Positions 1-5,397 of a stretch of 5,776 nucleotides of DNA are shown piece after piece (position 1 is the stretch's first letter; every line of letters begins with the position of its first letter). Origin of the DNA: Candidatus Bathyarchaeota archaeon (GTDB lineage: Archaea > Thermoproteota > Bathyarchaeia > Bathyarchaeales > Bathyarchaeaceae). Below the pieces are notes generated by a model, which was not told the DNA's origin, did not search any database, and saw only the letters and a program-made list of their open reading frames with translations. Both the position numbers and the translations under genes were made by a program. Location: contig QMYO01000124.1 of assembly GCA_003662715.1 (NCBI GenBank), positions 1-5,776 of the forward strand. The letters run 5' to 3'.

Positions 1-114
1 CCTAACCGTTAATCGAGGTTGTTTAGACAGAACTAGGGCTCTTCTTAAGCGGTAGTTGGTTTTTCCTTCCCTGCGTCTACGGAAAGGAACGCGATATCTA
101 GGACCCGTTGCCAT
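1..114 (-). CDS. rpl18: Large-subunit ribosomal protein uL18 (L18), 5' part, runs off the window
   Basis: uL18 binds 5S rRNA and, with uL5, helps anchor it in the central protuberance of the 50S subunit. Only the first 38 codons are visible; the frame is still open at base 1. The translation begins [20 protein letters not shown], which matches the highly conserved archaeal L18 N-terminus. I chose the ATG at 114 because it gives the family N-terminus and because GGAG lies 9 nt upstream (124-127). An in-frame ATG at 129 would add five residues (MEKTV) and has no clear ribosome binding site. The gene follows eL19, the usual archaeal order, but is separated from it by 159 nt, whereas the other genes here are nearly contiguous. 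A TATA-like element in that gap may give it its own promoter. Identity is near certain; the start is likely. Confidence 0.95.
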   Translation of the reverse strand, partial: MATGPRYRVPFRRRREGKTNYRLRRALVLSKQPRLTVR

Positions 115-273
115 TACTGTTTTCTCCATGAATCATTAATCTCGTTGGTTTTCTTCCTTTTTCATTGTCTGGATACAGTCGTCCTTATAAAGGTTCTCAG
201 CTTCACAACCACATAGCAAGCCTTTAACTAGTTTGATAATTACCCACCTAACTTCCCTAGAAAATGGTTTATT
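115..273. other. 159-nt intergenic gap between eL19 and uL18
   Basis: This is the only non-coding stretch longer than 14 nt in the window. On the minus strand it holds the TATA-like element at 183-193 and the GGAG ribosome binding site of uL18 at 124-127. I see no tRNA-like fold and no strong hairpin, only a short 8-nt palindrome (AACTAGTT, 226-233). No convincing T-rich terminator follows the eL19 stop; the longest T run nearby is four. A 9-codon ORF (165-136) begins about where transcription from the TATA element could start, but nothing supports it as a gene. Confidence 0.6.
183..193 (-). promoter_or_regulatory. Candidate archaeal TATA box upstream of uL18
   Basis: On the minus strand this reads CCTTTATAAGG, a good match to the archaeal TATA consensus, and it is preceded by an A/G-rich stretch (GAGAA) resembling the TFB recognition element. 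It lies in the only sizeable non-coding gap of the window. A start site about 25 nt downstream would fall near 160-165, leaving a leader of roughly 45-50 nt before the uL18 ATG at 114. This suggests a secondary promoter for uL18 and the genes after it. The element is seen in the sequence; its activity is inferred. Confidence 0.5.
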
Positions 274-726
274 CTATCTTTTTCTCCCTAAGCCACGAGT
301 CTTAATGTAACGCTCCAAATCAGCAGTTGACTCGAACGCTCCACTACCCGCCATATCATAGAGCCTACGATAAACGCTCACTGTAATCACACGATTAGCC
401 TTCAATTCACGCAACCTCTTCCTTAACGCCCGAATCTTCCTCATCCACACCTGCTTTTTAGAAATCCTCGCTTTAGCAGACCCACTCTTTCCTCCCGGAC
501 CTCTACCTAACCCTTTCCTTTTCCTTTCTTGCAAAACACGTGCACGGGCACGACTCACTCCTTTTGCTGGTAGGCTTTTAATGGCGCCTTCGTGAATTAG
601 CCTTCGAATCTCCTCTCTGGTGATTGCTGCGTCAACGTCATCTATACGTTCAGGGTCAATCCAGACTCTGCCTTCACCAACTTTTAAAAGTTCAGCGGCT
701 AAACGGCGTTGACTTCTGAGACTCAA
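274..726 (-). CDS. rpl19e: Large-subunit ribosomal protein eL19 (L19e)
   Basis: eL19 is an archaeal/eukaryotic 50S protein that binds 23S rRNA and takes part in an intersubunit bridge. The 150-residue length is normal for archaea. Visible family features are the N-terminal helix QRRLAAELLKVGEGRVWIDP (residues 6-25), the basic loop KGVSRARAR (55-63) running into KRKGLGRGPGGKSGSAKAR (69-87), and the helical C-terminal part with YRRLYDMAGSGAF (119-131) and DLERYI (136-141). The start is a TTG at 726, forced by the conserved N-terminus; it overlaps the eL32 stop as TTGA. A GGAG at 739-742 lies 12 nt upstream, farther than usual, so translation is probably coupled to eL32. The stop is TAG. Confidence 0.97.
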   Translation of the reverse strand: MSLRSQRRLAAELLKVGEGRVWIDPERIDDVDAAITREEIRRLIHEGAIKSLPAKGVSRARARVLQERKRKGLGRGPGGKSGSAKARISKKQVWMRKIRALRKRLRELKANRVITVSVYRRLYDMAGSGAFESTADLERYIKTRGLGRKR

Positions 727-1193
727 CTTTCTTCTTCGCTCCTTTCAGCGTATTCAGCTTCTTCTCTTTCCTCCACAAGCTCCTCCCTAACCTGTCTCGG
801 ATTGAGAATGTGGATTCCCCTTTCAGCGGCTCTAGCAGAAATTTCAACTCTCTTCTTTGCTCCAACCGTGTGAGCAATTCTGATGGCTTGTGTTTTAGGG
901 TCAACCTTGTTGATGTCGTCCACTGTTCGAATCAGAACCTCAGCATATCCAGAGGGATGAAGACCTCTCAGTTTCTTTGGGCCACGATAACCAACGTTCA
1001 CAGATTTAGGCCAACCTTTCACTTTTTTACGCATCTTGCTGTCTAACCCACGAGGTTTCCGCCAGCTTTTTTCCACCCGTTTGTATCGCCAGCTTTCCTG
1101 CCGCTTGAAATCAGGCTTCTTGCTTTTAATACGTGTTCGTATGGCTAAAGCTCGTTTTCTAGTAGATGTCTCTGTTTTCTCTTCTTTTTTCAC
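723..1193 (-). CDS. rpl32e: Large-subunit ribosomal protein eL32 (L32e)
   Basis: eL32 is a 50S protein shared by archaea and eukaryotes and absent from bacteria. The 156-residue product shows the family core: FKRQESWRYKRVEKSWRKPR (29-48), GLDSKMRKKVKGWPKSVNVG (49-68), then YRGPKKLRGLHPSG (69-82), followed by an alternating strand/helix segment with KRVEISARAAERGIHILNPR (114-133). The N-terminal 25 residues are basic and variable. The last 20 residues are strongly acidic (EELVEEREEAEYAERSEEES), an extension beyond the rRNA-binding core. The start is GTG at 1193, overlapping the uL6 stop as GTGA, with GAGGG 9 nt upstream. The stop overlaps the eL19 TTG. This double overlap points to coupled translation of uL6, eL32 and eL19. 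Confidence 0.97.
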   Translation of the reverse strand: MKKEEKTETSTRKRALAIRTRIKSKKPDFKRQESWRYKRVEKSWRKPRGLDSKMRKKVKGWPKSVNVGYRGPKKLRGLHPSGYAEVLIRTVDDINKVDPKTQAIRIAHTVGAKKRVEISARAAERGIHILNPRQVREELVEEREEAEYAERSEEES

Positions 1194-1738
1194 TCTTCCA
1201 TTCCCTCATGCCGCTCGTAAACGTAAATGCCGTCGAGAAAAACTCTGGGGTCTTTGACTTTGATTTTTGTTGCTTGTTCAATGTTGGCTGCGGTCTGGCT
1301 TACATCCTCAATGTTGATGCCTTGCACAATAACGTCTTCACCCTTTACCGTTACCTTAGCTTCACCCATTATTTTAGCTATGCGGGGATTTCGCTCTCCA
1401 GTAAAGTTTTCTATCACTATTTTTTTCCCATCAACCTTAACAGATATTGGAAAGTGGGAAAACACAATCTTCAGTTTGTAAGTGAAGCCTTTTGTTACGC
1501 CGGTAATCATGTTTTGAATGTGAGAGGAAACTGTTCCTACAAAAGAGGCTTCCCTTTTGCGAGGCCACTTAGCACCAACCTTAACCGTGGTTCCTTCTAG
1601 CATAATAGCCACGGGAGTGTGAGAAAAGTCTCGTGTCAACGTTCCTTTTTCACCCGTAACCGTTACTATCCTTCCCTCCACCTTAACATCTACGCCTTCT
1701 GGAATTTCAATTGTTTTCACCGTTTCTAAAGCCCGCAT
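1190..1738 (-). CDS. rpl6: Large-subunit ribosomal protein uL6 (L6)
   Basis: uL6 sits near the factor-binding site and sarcin-ricin loop of the 50S subunit. The product has 182 residues, the normal archaeal length, with the two tandem L6 folds. The first runs from about residue 9 to 83 and includes IPEGVDVKVEGRIVTVTGEK and GTLTRDFSH. The second, from about 84 to 170, includes KLKIVFSHFPISV, then NFTGERNPR (111-119) and DVIVQGINIEDVSQTAANIE (135-154). The conserved C-terminal segment KVKDPRVFLDGIYVYE (160-175) is present. The start is ATG at 1738. A GAGG overlapping the uS8 stop codon lies 11 nt upstream, and no in-frame alternative start exists before it. The spacer to uS8 is 14 nt; the gene overlaps eL32 by 4 nt. 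Confidence 0.97.
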   Translation of the reverse strand: MRALETVKTIEIPEGVDVKVEGRIVTVTGEKGTLTRDFSHTPVAIMLEGTTVKVGAKWPRKREASFVGTVSSHIQNMITGVTKGFTYKLKIVFSHFPISVKVDGKKIVIENFTGERNPRIAKIMGEAKVTVKGEDVIVQGINIEDVSQTAANIEQATKIKVKDPRVFLDGIYVYERHEGMEE

Positions 1739-1752
1739 CCTTAACCATACCT

Positions 1753-2145
1753 CTAGTAAACGAAAGCCAAGAGACGCCCGCCAATCTTTTTCTTTTTCGC
1801 CTCCCTATGAGATATCACTCCTTGTGGGGTGGAAACCACGAGGACACCGATGTCTCTGGAAGGGAGAAAACGTTTCTCCCATGCCTCAAATTGGGTGGTC
1901 CTAACAGAAAAACGAGGCTTTATGGCGCCGCATTTATTTATCCGTCCTAGAAGTTGCACTTTGAACTTTCCAGAGCGTCCGTCATCAATGAATTCAAACT
2001 CACCGATGTAGCCGCTCAGTTGCATTACTCTTAATACTCCTCCTAAAAGCTTGGAGGCTGGACTGATTATGCATTCTTGTTTGTTCCGCATCTCATTATT
2101 CATAATAGTGGTTAATCCATTTGCTAATGTATCCATCATAGTCAA
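1753..2145 (-). CDS. rps8: Small-subunit ribosomal protein uS8 (S8)
   Basis: uS8 is a primary 16S rRNA-binding protein of the 30S body. The 130-residue product follows the archaeal family end to end: [10 protein letters not shown] (1-10), [20 protein letters not shown] (29-48), [20 protein letters not shown] (50-69), [12 protein letters not shown] (70-81), [20 protein letters not shown] (91-110), and [19 protein letters not shown] at the C-terminus. I chose the TTG at 2145 over the ATG at 2139 because the family begins M-[ST]-x-M-D and because GGAGG lies exactly 9 nt upstream of the TTG. The spacer to the uS14 stop is 14 nt. Identity is certain; only the start codon is open to question, by two residues. 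Confidence 0.97.
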   Translation of the reverse strand: MTMMDTLANGLTTIMNNEMRNKQECIISPASKLLGGVLRVMQLSGYIGEFEFIDDGRSGKFKVQLLGRINKCGAIKPRFSVRTTQFEAWEKRFLPSRDIGVLVVSTPQGVISHREAKKKKIGGRLLAFVY

Positions 2146-2154
2146 CTTTTCAAG

Positions 2155-2159
2155 CCTCC
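2155..2159 (-). promoter_or_regulatory. Ribosome binding site deciding the uS8 TTG start
   Basis: GGAGG directly follows the uS14 TAA on the minus strand and stands 9 nt before the TTG at 2145. The competing ATG at 2139 would be 15 nt away. The same GGAGG-to-start distance is seen before eS4, uL5 and uL14, which supports the TTG. Confidence 0.75.
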
Positions 2160-2324
2160 TTACTGATATTTTTTAAAGCCCAAGTTTTTGGCGAGCTCCC
2201 TGAAGCATTGACGGCACAGGTTTAAATCATATCTTCGAATGATGGCGCCGTAAGAGCCGCATCGTCTGCATGGTCGACTGCCTTTACCGAACTTTCGTTC
2301 TTTTTTAGGTTTCTGCTTAACCAT
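2160..2324 (-). CDS. rps14: Small-subunit ribosomal protein uS14 (S14), zinc-binding type
   Basis: uS14 lies in the head of the 30S subunit. This short gene encodes 54 residues, the usual size for archaeal zinc-type S14. It shows the basic N-terminus [11 protein letters not shown], then Cys19-x2-Cys22 (PCRRCG) and Cys37-x2-Cys40 (NLCRQC), the four zinc ligands, followed by [14 protein letters not shown]. All four Cys are intact, so this is the zinc-bearing (C+) form. The start is ATG at 2324, preceded only by a weak AAGGCGAG; the uL5 stop lies 12 nt upstream, so coupling to uL5 translation is likely. The gene sits between uL5 and uS8, the standard position in archaeal and bacterial spc operons. 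Confidence 0.96.
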   Translation of the reverse strand: MVKQKPKKERKFGKGSRPCRRCGSYGAIIRRYDLNLCRQCFRELAKNLGFKKYQ

Positions 2325-2336
2325 GGCACTCGCCTT

Positions 2337-2876
2337 CTATAGGATTTCCACTCCAAACTCGTCTTTAATGAACAAAGCTGTTTCTTCAGGGGTTAATAAA
2401 TGATTTGAGCCAATTTTTGATTTAGCGCGACGCCGCCGTTTAACGCGGTATCCAGGTCTGCCAAAGGTGACTGAAATATCCATGCCATGTATACCCAGCT
2501 CTGGCACGTATTTAGTGCCCGGCATTTCTATGTGCTCCTTAATTCCGAAGGAAAAGTTGCCGTAATTATCAAAATTGCTTTTGGAAAGTTTGTTATCAAT
2601 GGTTTGAAAGGCTCTGTTAAGAAAAGCTTTAGCCTTTTCTCCTCGAAGAGTTACAAGACAAGCAATGGGTTCTCCTTTTCTGATGCCAAAATCCCGTATG
2701 GTTTTTTTGGCTTTTCGCTTGCAAGGTCTCTGTTGCGTCAGTTGTTCAAGGACCTTCGCGGCTCTTTCAAGAGGTTCTCCAGACTGTCCCACAGACATGT
2801 TAACTGTTACCTTTTCAATTCTAGGTTTGAGCATGACATTTTTTTGCCATCTTTTACGAATTTCCTCGTCAGACAA
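2337..2876 (-). CDS. rpl5: Large-subunit ribosomal protein uL5 (L5)
   Basis: uL5 binds 5S rRNA in the central protuberance and contacts P-site tRNA and the small subunit. From the TTG at 2876 the product has 179 residues, typical for archaea. Motifs in order are RWQKNVMLKPRIEKVTVNMS (9-28), VGQSGEPLERAAKVLEQLT (29-47), FGIRKGEPIACLVTLRGEKA (63-82), FDNYGNFSFGIKEHIEMPG (102-120), GIHGMDISVTFGRPGYRVKR (128-147) and the C-terminal FGVEIL. The frame stays open upstream to 3038 with an ATG inside eS4, but those extra 54 codons match nothing in L5. The TTG gives the archaeal N-terminus (MSxEE...W.KN.ML) and has GGAGG 9 nt upstream. It lies 1 nt after the eS4 stop. An ATG at residue 15 is possible but would lose the conserved WQKN. 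Confidence 0.96.
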   Translation of the reverse strand: MSDEEIRKRWQKNVMLKPRIEKVTVNMSVGQSGEPLERAAKVLEQLTQQRPCKRKAKKTIRDFGIRKGEPIACLVTLRGEKAKAFLNRAFQTIDNKLSKSNFDNYGNFSFGIKEHIEMPGTKYVPELGIHGMDISVTFGRPGYRVKRRRRAKSKIGSNHLLTPEETALFIKDEFGVEIL

Positions 2877-2877
2877 T

Positions 2878-3636
2878 TCATGACGCCTCCGGCAAAGATA
2901 TTGAATGTTCAGCGTCGCCAGTGACGAAGACGAAATCAAGGGTTGTTTGGAAACGTTTTCCTTCGGCATCCTCTGTTGTAACGAGTAGTTTTCTCCGCTT
3001 TTGACCCAGCCTTTCTTCAATATCAACAATCTTGCCATGTTTACCTACGTTTTTGCCTCCAATAATTATTGCAGAGGCACCTTTAACCAATTTCATGTGT
3101 CCAATAACTTCTTGATTAGGAATACTTATCTTCAAAGTATCCATTGTACGATAAACGTCTTCTTCAGGCTTTTTAGGGTCCTTCACTCGAATCAGGATAT
3201 TTCTTCCATCATGAAGATTAAGCTGAACATGACCTCCATCAACGATGGTTTCGTTTTCAATTCTACATAGTTTGAATCCCACTTCATCCTTTTCAATGGG
3301 ATGAAGAGTAAGTCCCTTCTTAGAGGGCAAGACTCGATAAGTCTTCTTCACTTCTGGTATGGAAATAACATCCATCAAGCCTACTGGAAACAGTTCATCC
3401 CGTTGAACTTTTCCGTCCACCATTACTTTCCCTTGTGAAATTATTGTTTTTGCTTCCTTCCGTGTCTTTGCAAAGCCAAGTATGTCACGGACGATAAGCA
3501 TAAGGGGTAAACAGCTAGATGTGGAGTGGGGTCCCGGCTTGGGCTTCACGGTCCAAACGAACTCTTTTCGATGTATAGGCCAGAACTTTGGCGCTGGTTT
3601 TCGTTTTAAGTGTTTTTTCCCGCCTTTTTTACCCAA
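2878..3636 (-). CDS. rps4e: Small-subunit ribosomal protein eS4 (S4e)
   Basis: eS4 is an archaeal/eukaryotic 30S protein unrelated to bacterial S4 outside its S4 RNA-binding domain. The 252-residue product has the family layout. A basic N-terminus (GKKGGKKHLKRKPAPKFWPI) leads into WTVKPKPGPH (28-37). The S4-like domain spans about 43-105, with IVRDILGFAKTRKEAKTIIS (48-67), QGKVMVDGKVQRDELFPVGL (68-87), and MDVISIP and YRVLPSKKG after it. The KOW-type segment at about 186-207 reads GASAIIIGGKNVGKHGKIVD. The C-terminus ends in ISLPEAS. The start is TTG at 3636, required by the conserved M-x-[KR]-K-G-x-K-[RK]-H-L beginning and supported by GGAGG 9 nt upstream. It begins 2 nt after the uL24 stop; uL5 begins 1 nt after its own stop. 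Confidence 0.97.
   Translation of the reverse strand: MGKKGGKKHLKRKPAPKFWPIHRKEFVWTVKPKPGPHSTSSCLPLMLIVRDILGFAKTRKEAKTIISQGKVMVDGKVQRDELFPVGLMDVISIPEVKKTYRVLPSKKGLTLHPIEKDEVGFKLCRIENETIVDGGHVQLNLHDGRNILIRVKDPKKPEEDVYRTMDTLKISIPNQEVIGHMKLVKGASAIIIGGKNVGKHGKIVDIEERLGQKRRKLLVTTEDAEGKRFQTTLDFVFVTGDAEHSISLPEAS
2886..2890 (-). promoter_or_regulatory. Ribosome binding site deciding the uL5 TTG start
   Basis: GGAGG lies inside the last codons of eS4 on the minus strand, 9 nt before the TTG at 2876. It argues against the longer reading frame that begins inside eS4 and against the internal ATG at codon 15. Confidence 0.75.
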
Positions 3637-3638
3637 TT

Positions 3639-4124
3639 TTATGTTCCTCCTGATTCAGCGGTGGCTTTTTTACGTGTTTTCTTTTTTCTTTTCGGCTTCT
3701 TTTTGGGAGGTTCTGGTTTTGCTTCTTCTATGGGTTTTTCTTCAGCTAATTCAGCTTTCTCGCTTACGCCGCCTTTTCGCTTTAATATCTCCTTGCGCCA
3801 TTTATCATCAAGATTGAGTTGAGTTATCATAACTTTGGATGGATGAATTGGAACAAGCACGGTGCTTCCATCAACTTTCTCTCGGCTTACTCCTTCAATA
3901 AAGATTCTGTACTTTTTTCGGTCGACTCTACTGACTTTTCCCTCAAATCCCTTGTAGTTTCCTCTCATAATTCGAACTGTATCGCCGGTTCTCACTGGAA
4001 TTGAGTTGATGTTATGAGAGGATTTTAAGGCGGAGGAAAGCGGTGCGGAAAATCTTTTATATCTGATGTGTTGTGGAGCTTGGTACATTTTTTTTCGCTG
4101 TTTTCTTGGCTGGATTGTCTTCAT
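3639..4124 (-). CDS. rpl24: Large-subunit ribosomal protein uL24 (L24) with Lys/Glu-rich C-terminal tail
   Basis: uL24 binds 23S rRNA early in 50S assembly and sits near the peptide exit. The 161-residue product starts with QPRKQRKKMYQAPQHIRYKR (5-24). The KOW domain at about 44-82 contains VRTGDTVRIMRGNYKGFEGK (44-63) and YRIFIEGVS (72-80), followed by VPIHPSKVMITQLNLDD (91-107). From about residue 118 a low-complexity tail of some 45 residues runs from acidic (EKAELAEEKPIEEAKPEP) to a Lys/Arg block (KKKPKRKKKTRKK, 141-153). This tail makes the protein longer than the archaeal core. The start is ATG at 4124 with GGAG 9 nt upstream; starting at Met13 would lose the conserved PRKQR. The spacer to uL14 is 12 nt. 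Confidence 0.96.
   Translation of the reverse strand: MKTIQPRKQRKKMYQAPQHIRYKRFSAPLSSALKSSHNINSIPVRTGDTVRIMRGNYKGFEGKVSRVDRKKYRIFIEGVSREKVDGSTVLVPIHPSKVMITQLNLDDKWRKEILKRKGGVSEKAELAEEKPIEEAKPEPPKKKPKRKKKTRKKATAESGGT
3646..3650 (-). promoter_or_regulatory. Ribosome binding site deciding the eS4 TTG start
   Basis: GGAGG lies within the final codons of uL24 (the Gly-Gly before the terminal Thr) on the minus strand, 9 nt ahead of the TTG at 3636. No ATG or GTG start compatible with the eS4 N-terminus is available nearby. Confidence 0.75.
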
Positions 4125-4136
4125 CGTTTCTTACTC

Positions 4137-4577
4137 CTATATAATGATGCTTGCGGCGCTTGCTATTCTAGGCCATCGTTCAGCAGCTTCCTTTGCAATT
4201 GGTCCCCGAACCTCTGAGCCTCGCATTTCGCCTTCTGGAGTCATTATGACAGCTGCGTTGTCTTCAAATTGAATCCATGTTCCATCGGCGCGTCTATAGG
4301 GTTTTCTTTGTCGAACCACGACTGCTTGAAAAATTTTCTTTCTCATGTCCGGGGTTCCTTTCCTCACCGAAACAACAATCATTTCTCCAACAGTTGCTGA
4401 GGGGGCACGTCTTAATCGTCCTTTGTATCCGATTACTTGAATAATTCTTAATGCTCTGGCTCCCGTGTTGTCGGTGCATTTTATGATAGAACCGACAGGT
4501 AAGCCTCTTGAAGTCTTGTGTTTCTGCCCGATCATTCCTCGGGTGATTAAAGCGCGAGCTTTAGCTCTTGCTGCCAC
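4137..4577 (-). CDS. rpl14: Large-subunit ribosomal protein uL14 (L14)
   Basis: uL14 lies at the subunit interface and contributes to an intersubunit bridge. The 146-residue product carries the L14 fold: [20 protein letters not shown] (26-45), [20 protein letters not shown] (48-67), [20 protein letters not shown] (68-87), [20 protein letters not shown] (88-107), [20 protein letters not shown] (108-127) and the C-terminal [19 protein letters not shown]. The basic N-terminal stretch of about 25 residues before LPVG is normal for archaea. The start is GTG at 4577, inside the end of uS17, with GGAGG 9 nt upstream at 4587-4591. An ATG at codon 15 would give a shorter N-terminus and lacks comparable support. 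The gene overlaps uS17 by 17 nt, the largest overlap in the window. Confidence 0.97.
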   Translation of the reverse strand: MAARAKARALITRGMIGQKHKTSRGLPVGSIIKCTDNTGARALRIIQVIGYKGRLRRAPSATVGEMIVVSVRKGTPDMRKKIFQAVVVRQRKPYRRADGTWIQFEDNAAVIMTPEGEMRGSEVRGPIAKEAAERWPRIASAASIII

Positions 4578-4899
4578 CTCGTTTTTCCTCCAGTTTCTCT
4601 ACTATTGCGAAGGAAACTGTTTTGCTCACGGGGCGACATTCCGCTATCTTCACCCAGTCGCCTTCTTTGGCGTTTATGCATGGTGGGTTATGAGCGGGTA
4701 TGTGACCGTGTCTTCGCTCGTAGCGCTTGAACTTTGGTACGTAGTGTAGATAGTCACGTCGTACAATAGCGGTTTTTTCCATTTTAGCGCTGATGACTGT
4801 TCCTTCTAGTATGCGTCCTCTGATGGATAGCGTTCCGTGGAATGGGCAGTTCTGGTCGTCGCAGGTTTTTTTTGGTTTTTTCAAAGAAATACTGCTCAT
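4561..4899 (-). CDS. rps17: Small-subunit ribosomal protein uS17 (S17)
   Basis: uS17 is a primary 16S rRNA-binding protein of the 30S body with an OB fold. The 112-residue product is the longer archaeal form, related to eukaryotic S11. The N-terminal segment has Cys13 and Cys18 in [20 protein letters not shown] (13-32). The OB core then shows [20 protein letters not shown] (33-52), [20 protein letters not shown] (53-72), and [20 protein letters not shown] (73-92) followed by [11 protein letters not shown]. The start is ATG at 4899, placed directly after the Rnp1 stop with no spacer, and GGAGA lies 9 nt upstream. The C-terminal codons overlap the uL14 start and carry its ribosome binding site. 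Confidence 0.97.
   Translation of the reverse strand: MSSISLKKPKKTCDDQNCPFHGTLSIRGRILEGTVISAKMEKTAIVRRDYLHYVPKFKRYERRHGHIPAHNPPCINAKEGDWVKIAECRPVSKTVSFAIVEKLEEKRGGSKS
4587..4591 (-). promoter_or_regulatory. Ribosome binding site deciding the uL14 GTG start
   Basis: GGAGG within the end of uS17, 9 nt before the GTG at 4577. It supports the 17-nt overlap between uS17 and uL14 over a later start at Met15. Confidence 0.7.
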
Positions 4900-5181
4900 T
4901 CACCATCGTCTCCTAAGCCGCTTTTTGATTCTGTCTTCTGGTCGTCCCACAAGGGCTTTTCCGTTGATTTCCACAACGGTTCCATCAGAAAGAGTGAAAT
5001 GGAAAAAAGATGTTTCTTTCACGATTGTTTTATTTCTGCTCTTATGGGTTATCACGAAGGTGTTCTGAGTCTCGTTAATCACTTTGCCTTCAATGCCCAC
5101 GCAGTTAGGGTTAGAACTTTTAACAACCTTGGCATTGAGCCCAATGAACTCCTGTTGGAGGATAGCGGGTGTGACTTTCAC
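4900..5181 (-). CDS. rnp1: RNase P protein component 1 (Rnp1, Rpp29/Pop4 family)
   Basis: Rnp1 is a protein subunit of archaeal RNase P. It pairs with Rpp21 and supports the specificity domain of the catalytic RNA in tRNA 5' maturation. The 93-residue product matches the Rpp29 core, a small Sm-like barrel: EFIGLNAKVVKSSNPNCVGI (11-30), EGKVINETQNTFVI (31-44), VKETSFFHFTL (54-64) and the basic end ALVGRPEDRIKKRLRRRW (76-93). The segment G-x-E-G-x-V-x-x-E-T-x-N-T is characteristic. The start is GTG at 5181, overlapping the uL29 stop as GTGA, with GGAGG 10 nt upstream (5192-5196). Its place between uL29 and uS17 is the known archaeal position. The gene directly abuts uL29, with no aIF1/SUI1 gene between, which some archaea have there. 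Confidence 0.94.
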   Translation of the reverse strand: MKVTPAILQQEFIGLNAKVVKSSNPNCVGIEGKVINETQNTFVITHKSRNKTIVKETSFFHFTLSDGTVVEINGKALVGRPEDRIKKRLRRRW

Positions 5182-5396
5182 TTCTTCTGCTCCTCCTCTG
5201 CGCTGGCTTCATTTTCTACGGTGAGAATGCGGGCAATTGCCTTGCGTAGTTCTCGCACTCGAGCGGGGTTATCTATGGCTCCTCCCGCTTTAATCATCGT
5301 TTTCAATCTTAGAAGCTCGGTTCGTAGTTCCATGACTTTTTTTTGACGGTCTTCAGAAGACATTTCTCGAATGTCCTTTAGTCTGATGATAGGCAT
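5178..5396 (-). CDS. rpl29: Large-subunit ribosomal protein uL29 (L29)
   Basis: uL29 is a small helical hairpin protein near the peptide exit tunnel. From the ATG at 5396 the product has 72 residues, normal for the family: MPIIRLKDIREMSSEDRQKK (1-20), then helix 1 with VMELRTELLRLKTMIKAGG (21-39) and helix 2 with NPARVRELRKAIARILTVEN (43-62), with a short acidic end. The open frame extends upstream to 5531 across the uS3 tail, encoding a Lys/Arg-only string, but that part is a by-product of purine-rich uS3 codons. The ATG at 5396 gives the family start and lies 1 nt after the uS3 stop. GGAGG is present 12 nt upstream, so coupling to uS3 translation probably helps initiation. Confidence 0.95.
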   Translation of the reverse strand: MPIIRLKDIREMSSEDRQKKVMELRTELLRLKTMIKAGGAIDNPARVRELRKAIARILTVENEASAEEEQKK

Positions 5397-5397
5397 G

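Noticed and set aside
136..165. Nine-codon minus-strand ORF (MKKEENQRD) in the uL18 leader, as a possible leader peptide
   Set aside because: It begins about where transcription from the TATA element would start, but it has no ribosome binding site, no repeated regulatory codons and no attenuator-like hairpin. Too short to support.
115..273. Possible tRNA or C/D-box small RNA in the eL19-uL18 gap
   Set aside because: No cloverleaf pattern or TTC-loop sequence is visible, and although a CTGA occurs, no matching RTGATGA box stands at a suitable distance.
692..904. Minus-strand ORF of 70 codons spanning the eL32/eL19 junction
   Set aside because: It is out of frame with both genes, each of which is identified over its full length; no family resemblance.
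1166..1600. Plus-strand ORF of 144 codons opposite uL6
   Set aside because: It lies fully antisense to uL6 and the start of eL32, resembles no family I know, and its composition (Phe/Ser/Leu-rich) is what antisense reading of Lys/Glu-rich genes gives.
2877..3038. 54-codon upstream extension of uL5 beginning inside eS4
   Set aside because: No L5 family member has this segment, it overlaps eS4 coding sequence, and the TTG at 2876 has a well-placed GGAGG and yields the conserved N-terminus.
4294..4479. Minus-strand 61-codon ORF inside uL14
   Set aside because: Out-of-frame reading of uL14, with no ribosome binding site and no recognisable motif.
4837..5346. Plus-strand ORF of 169 codons opposite uS17, Rnp1 and uL29
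   Set aside because: It crosses three well-identified genes on the other strand and has no recognisable motif or binding site; a shadow frame.
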